NCBI GenBank assembly: GCA_002295325.1
Contig: DBGA01000032.1
Location: forward strand, 1-8,541
DNA: 8,541 nt
Source: Ruminococcaceae bacterium UBA866
Lineage (GTDB): Bacteria; Bacillota; Clostridia; Oscillospirales; Ruminococcaceae
Reading direction: 5' to 3'
Positions 6,610-8,541 of this stretch are shown here, piece after piece. Each line of letters starts with the position of its first letter. Position 1 is the stretch's first letter. Below the pieces are notes generated by a model. That model worked only from the letters and a program-made list of their open reading frames with translations, had not been told where the DNA came from and searched no databases. The position numbers and the translations under genes are program-made.

Positions 6610-6939
6610 GCAGATGCAAGATGGATTAACTATAACGAAAAAATCTCCCAACTGTATGCACAGTCGGGAGATTTTGGTGCAGTTCAACAAATCTATAGTT
6701 CGTTTGAAAAAGGGCAACAGACCTTAAATCCTAATCTATGAATCGAGGTTATCCGAATTACAATGTTTAACGGAACACCCATATGGCGTGACTGTTGAAG
6801 AAACCATGTGGTCAATGCTATGGTTATGTACTAAATATATTTTTTATTTGCTTGGCAGTTAGATGGGTGGACAATAGCCAGAAAAATAGAAACGAAAAAG
6901 AAAGATAAAAAAGACTTCTTAGATGACATGTTTTTTTAA
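6604..6939 (+). pseudogene. Possible decayed coding remnant, frames broken
   Basis: Three consecutive plus-strand stretches read like protein rather than AT-rich noise, but in different frames. The first, in frame with base 6604, ends at a TGA at 6739-6741 (…GDFGAVQQIYSSFEKGQQ…). The second covers 6728-6862 (…SRLSELQCLTEHPYGVTVEE…). The third, 6835-6939, ends …KKKDKKDFLDDMFF. No ribosome-binding site or credible start was found. The family was not recognised. The minus-strand terminator hairpin overlaps the first stretch, which argues against it being functional coding DNA. Treat this as a hypothesis. Confidence 0.22.
6638..6675 (-). terminator. Minus-strand intrinsic terminator upstream of the AAC(3) promoter
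   Basis: A 10-bp stem (6640-6649 with 6666-6675), one A/C mismatch, a 5-bp inner stem (6651-6655 with 6660-6664) and an ATGC loop form a strong hairpin. On the minus strand it runs into six T residues (6643-6638); on the plus strand only four T follow, then GG. It should stop minus-strand transcripts before the AAC(3) promoter. No intact minus-strand gene lies to its right in this window. Confidence 0.75.
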
Positions 6940-7167
6940 GAAAAAATACACTTTTTTCTCATTGGGTGAAAGGTAAGCGTTTGCAGAATGAGGTCGATTT
7001 AAATACTAAAATCCATCTATGTATTCAAAAATAGATAAATTTTTATGGATATAAAAGTTTTTCTGTTGGCTCTCATATTTATGAAACTCACGAAACTCTT
7101 TAGAAGTATATTGGCAACCTTGACGAAGTGAACATAACAGTATCAGTAAATATTTCTAATTTATATA
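6940..7167. other. Intergenic stretch without an intact gene, possible further remnant
   Basis: No complete gene is supported here. The plus-strand frame from 6927 to 7187 is interrupted by only two TAG codons (7032 and 7101) and reads KSFSVGSHIYETHETL, stop, KYIGNLDEVNITVSVNI toward its end. This may be eroded coding sequence or chance. Small nested inverted repeats are present: ATCCAT/ATGGAT (7011-7016, 7045-7050) and ATCTAT/ATAGAT (7015-7020, 7031-7036). A weak A/T-run hairpin lies at 6939-6959. Confidence 0.4.
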
Positions 7168-7196
7168 TTGACACATGGCGATTGTAATGTTATTAT
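7168..7196 (+). promoter_or_regulatory. Promoter of the MBL-fold hydrolase gene
   Basis: The consensus -35 TTGACA (7168-7173), a 17-base spacer and -10 TATTAT (7191-7196, one mismatch) make a strong sigma-A promoter. Transcription should start near 7203, about 29 bases before the ATG. The -10 box lies inside the dyad at 7181-7210, so access is likely controlled by a repressor. Confidence 0.82.
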
Positions 7197-7210
7197 AACA
7201 ACATTACAAT
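7181..7210. promoter_or_regulatory. Operator-like dyad over the MBL promoter (TTGTAA-N16-TTACAA)
   Basis: ATTGTAATGTT (7181-7191) and AACATTACAAT (7200-7210) are perfect 11-bp inverted arms. They span the -10 box and the predicted start. The core half-sites TTGTAA (7182-7187) and TTACAA (7204-7209) recur with the same 16-base gap in front of the gntR gene at 8210-8237. Position and symmetry indicate a repressor site. Confidence 0.72.
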
Positions 7211-7231
7211 TAATACTAAGGGGAGGAAATT

Positions 7232-7963
7232 ATGGAGCTAACTGTATTAGGAAACAACGGTACCTGTCCAATTAAGGATGGAGCTTGCGCCTCATATTTG
7301 TTGGAGGTAGGTACGCGCAAAATTTTAATTGATGTTGGGAATGGAAGTGTTGCTAAGCTTCAGCATATTTGTGATTTAAGCGAGATTGACACCATTATCG
7401 TCTCACATCTGCATTTTGATCATATTGCAGACCTTTTTCCTTTTAAATATGCACTAGAAACAAGAAAATATTTAGGAGAGAATATTCGTAAAATTAATCT
7501 GTACATACCTGTTGTACCTGATTGGATAGAAAAAGAAATTTCCACGAATGATATATTTTCCATTACTTATATCAATGATGGATTTACCTGTAGCACTGAA
7601 CAATTGCAACTTACATTTAAGCGAGTTGTACATATGGGCGACTCATTTGCAATACGAATAGAAAATGAGGGGAAGACGTTTGTTTACTCTGGTGATAGTG
7701 GTCAATGCACACAACTCCAAGAAATTGCAAAAAAATCAGATGTGTTTTTGTGTGAGTCCACCATGTTAGACGATGATGCTAATGGAATATCTCATCACCT
7801 TTCAGCGAAGCAGGCAGCACAAATTGCACAGGAGGCGGGTGTAGGGAAGTTATTATTAACACATTTTTCACAGCCATATGATGCGCAAAAGTACGAGCAA
7901 AAGGCAAAATTATTTTTTAATAATGTAGAAAGTACAGTGATTTTAAAGAAATATCAAATCTAG
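7232..7963 (+). CDS. MBL-fold metallohydrolase (RNase Z/YhfI-like)
   Basis: This 243-residue metallo-beta-lactamase-fold hydrolase carries the full two-metal ligand set: HLHFDH at 59-64, H134 in VVHMGDSFAIRI, the bridging D155 in YSGDSG and H211 in LLLTHF. SHHLSAKQAAQIAQEAG (187-203) and LCESTM are typical of the RNase Z-like/YhfI group. There is no signal peptide, so the enzyme is cytoplasmic. The compact length leaves little room for the flexible exosite arm of true tRNase Z, so tRNA 3' processing is less likely than hydrolysis of a phosphodiester or other small ester. The substrate cannot be named. A GGGGAGG ribosome-binding site (7220-7226) precedes the ATG by 5 bases. The gene has its own strong promoter under a symmetrical operator. 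A GntR regulator gene follows on the same strand after 417 bases. Confidence 0.92.
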   Translation: MELTVLGNNGTCPIKDGACASYLLEVGTRKILIDVGNGSVAKLQHICDLSEIDTIIVSHLHFDHIADLFPFKYALETRKYLGENIRKINLYIPVVPDWIEKEISTNDIFSITYINDGFTCSTEQLQLTFKRVVHMGDSFAIRIENEGKTFVYSGDSGQCTQLQEIAKKSDVFLCESTMLDDDANGISHHLSAKQAAQIAQEAGVGKLLLTHFSQPYDAQKYEQKAKLFFNNVESTVILKKYQI

Positions 7964-8162
7964 AAGTGCGAGATAAAAGTGATATATAAAAAACTAATAT
8001 TTATTTGTGTAGTTGTAGTATGCAGTAAGCTAATACCTGTTGTTGTTAGGTGGAAAACTTTTTAGTGTTTCCTATTCTGTTTCATAAATATGGTCAAACC
8101 TTATTTTTATTTTTTTAAGCAAATCTACATTTAAAATTGCTCCCCTAAAAATAAATAAAATA
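7964..8162. other. Intergenic region after the MBL gene, no clear gene or terminator
   Basis: No gene is supported. The only candidate terminator is a weak hairpin GGAAA(A)C/GTTTCC (8052-8072) without a T-run. A T-rich tract (8103-8117) is followed by AGCAA/TTGCT pairing and an A-rich tract (8148-8160) that could form a long imperfect stem. Transcription of the MBL gene may therefore read into gntR. Confidence 0.5.
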
Positions 8163-8184
8163 TTAGTCAAATTCTATTGACTAA
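8163..8184. promoter_or_regulatory. Second dyad at the gntR promoter (TTAGTCAA-N6-TTGACTAA)
   Basis: Perfect 8-bp arms TTAGTCAA (8163-8170) and TTGACTAA (8177-8184) flank ATTCTA. The right arm contains the -35 box. A protein bound here would block RNA polymerase. The half-site differs from TTGTAA, so it may serve another regulator. It could also act as an RNA hairpin for upstream transcripts. Confidence 0.5.
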
Positions 8185-8205
8185 CATTTTCTATTGTGGT
8201 ATAGT
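8177..8205 (+). promoter_or_regulatory. Promoter of the gntR gene
   Basis: The -35 TTGACT (8177-8182), a 17-base spacer and -10 TATAGT (8200-8205) each differ from consensus by one base. The predicted start near 8212 falls in the TTGTAA-N16-TTACAA dyad. It implies an unusually long leader of about 169 bases before the ATG at 8381. Confidence 0.75.
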
Positions 8206-8209
8206 GAAC

Positions 8210-8237
8210 TTGTAATAACAACATAACTAGTTTACAA
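8210..8237. promoter_or_regulatory. Second copy of the TTGTAA-N16-TTACAA operator
   Basis: TTGTAA (8210-8215) and TTACAA (8232-8237) are separated by exactly 16 bases, as at 7182-7209. Aligned over 28 positions the two sites match at 20, including TTGTAAT and the central ATAAC. The site sits at the predicted transcription start of gntR, which suits autorepression. Confidence 0.65.
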
Positions 8238-8380
8238 TCAGAGAATCAAAGCATAGTTTCTTATCGATGAAACCTCAAGTGTGCTTTAAATGAAGCTGGT
8301 TGGCTTACAATGTTCTTTTAGGGGGCATTTGTTGAAAATAGATTCAGTTTAATATGTGTAATGTGGAGGAGGAGACCTAA
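8238..8380 (+). other. Long 5' leader of gntR
   Basis: About 143 bases lie between the operator and the gntR start. A short hairpin GTTTC/GAAAC (8256-8260, 8269-8273) and an AAGC/GCTT pairing near 8295-8310 were seen. No known riboswitch, T-box or terminator hairpin was recognised. A very strong ribosome-binding site, GGAGGAGGAG (8365-8374), ends the leader. Confidence 0.45.
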
Positions 8381-8541
8381 ATGAATGTTATGCCACGATA
8401 TCAACAGATCATTAACTATTATCAATCACTTATTGAGGCAGGAACACTCAATGAAGGTGACAAGATGTCGACAGAAGAAGAAATGTGTACTCTATTTGAC
8501 GTTAGCCGCATTACTGTTCGCAGGGCATTAGACGGATTGAC
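8381..8541 (+). CDS. GntR-family transcriptional regulator, 3'-truncated by window edge
   Basis: The first 53 residues are visible and form the winged helix-turn-helix of a GntR protein: RYQQIINYYQSLIEAGTL, then GDKMSTEEEMCTLFDVSR and ITVRRALDGL. The pattern G-x-L-x-x-G-D-K-x-S-T-E-x-E followed by VSRxTVRRAL is diagnostic. The effector-binding domain (HutC/UTRA type or other) lies beyond the window, so subfamily and ligand are unknown. The ATG follows GGAGGAGGAG by 6 bases. A second ATG three codons later fits less well. The gene has its own promoter with an operator-like dyad that is repeated in front of the upstream MBL gene. This supports autoregulation and control of the hydrolase. Confidence 0.93.
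   Translation, partial: MNVMPRYQQIINYYQSLIEAGTLNEGDKMSTEEEMCTLFDVSRITVRRALDGL

Noticed and set aside
7045..7131. 28-codon ORF starting MDIKVFLLALIF
   Set aside because: No ribosome-binding site, short, and it overlaps another equally plausible frame; the hydrophobic start is expected by chance in AT-rich DNA.
8290..8352. 20-codon upstream ORF in the gntR leader (MKLVGLQCSF…)
   Set aside because: No ribosome-binding site precedes its ATG and it has no attenuator structure or codon-repeat pattern; a leader peptide is possible but unsupported.
1..8541. CRISPR array, tRNA/rRNA, phage or toxin-antitoxin system
   Set aside because: No spaced direct repeats, tRNA folds, rRNA sequence, phage structural genes or paired small toxin/antitoxin ORFs were found on reading both strands.

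Overview
The window is AT-rich bacterial DNA with strong Shine-Dalgarno sequences (AGGAGG type), sigma-A-like promoters and hairpin-plus-T-run terminators. This fits a low-GC Bacillota (Clostridia- or Bacilli-like) chromosome; the sequence alone does not fix the species. No rRNA, tRNA, CRISPR array or complete insertion sequence is visible.

Left part (1-3720), plus strand: a tight operon of an RpiR/MurR-type regulator (its start lies before the window), a two-domain GH3 N-acetylhexosaminidase (nagZ) and anhydro-N-acetylmuramic acid kinase (anmK). nagZ and anmK overlap by 8 bases. The operon is followed by three hairpins in a row, the last a clear intrinsic terminator. This is a peptidoglycan amino-sugar recycling module: NagZ releases GlcNAc from muropeptide-derived saccharides, AnmK turns anhydroMurNAc into MurNAc-6-P, and the regulator probably senses a sugar phosphate. 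The MurNAc-6-P etherase (MurQ) and any transporter are not in the window.

Middle (3757-5749): a second, complete RpiR regulator on the minus strand is divergent from nanE (ManNAc-6-P 2-epimerase). They share a very AT-rich 359-base intergenic region that holds a perfect 20-bp inverted repeat and a strong extended -10 promoter for nanE. nanE is closed off by a long bidirectional hairpin 14 bases after its stop, so it looks monocistronic. NagZ, AnmK and NanE products all lead toward GlcNAc-6-P, which gives the first 5.7 kb one metabolic theme.

Right part (5807-8541): a minus-strand AAC(3)-family acetyltransferase gene with a TTG start, its own promoter and a minus-strand terminator upstream. 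Then about 500 bases without an intact gene, possibly decayed coding DNA. Then an MBL-fold metallohydrolase gene, and finally the start of a GntR-family regulator that runs off the right edge. The MBL and GntR promoters carry the same dyad, TTGTAA-N16-TTACAA, placed to block transcription. This suggests that the GntR protein represses both its own gene and the hydrolase gene. This shared operator is the most specific new observation; no obviously unprecedented system is visible.
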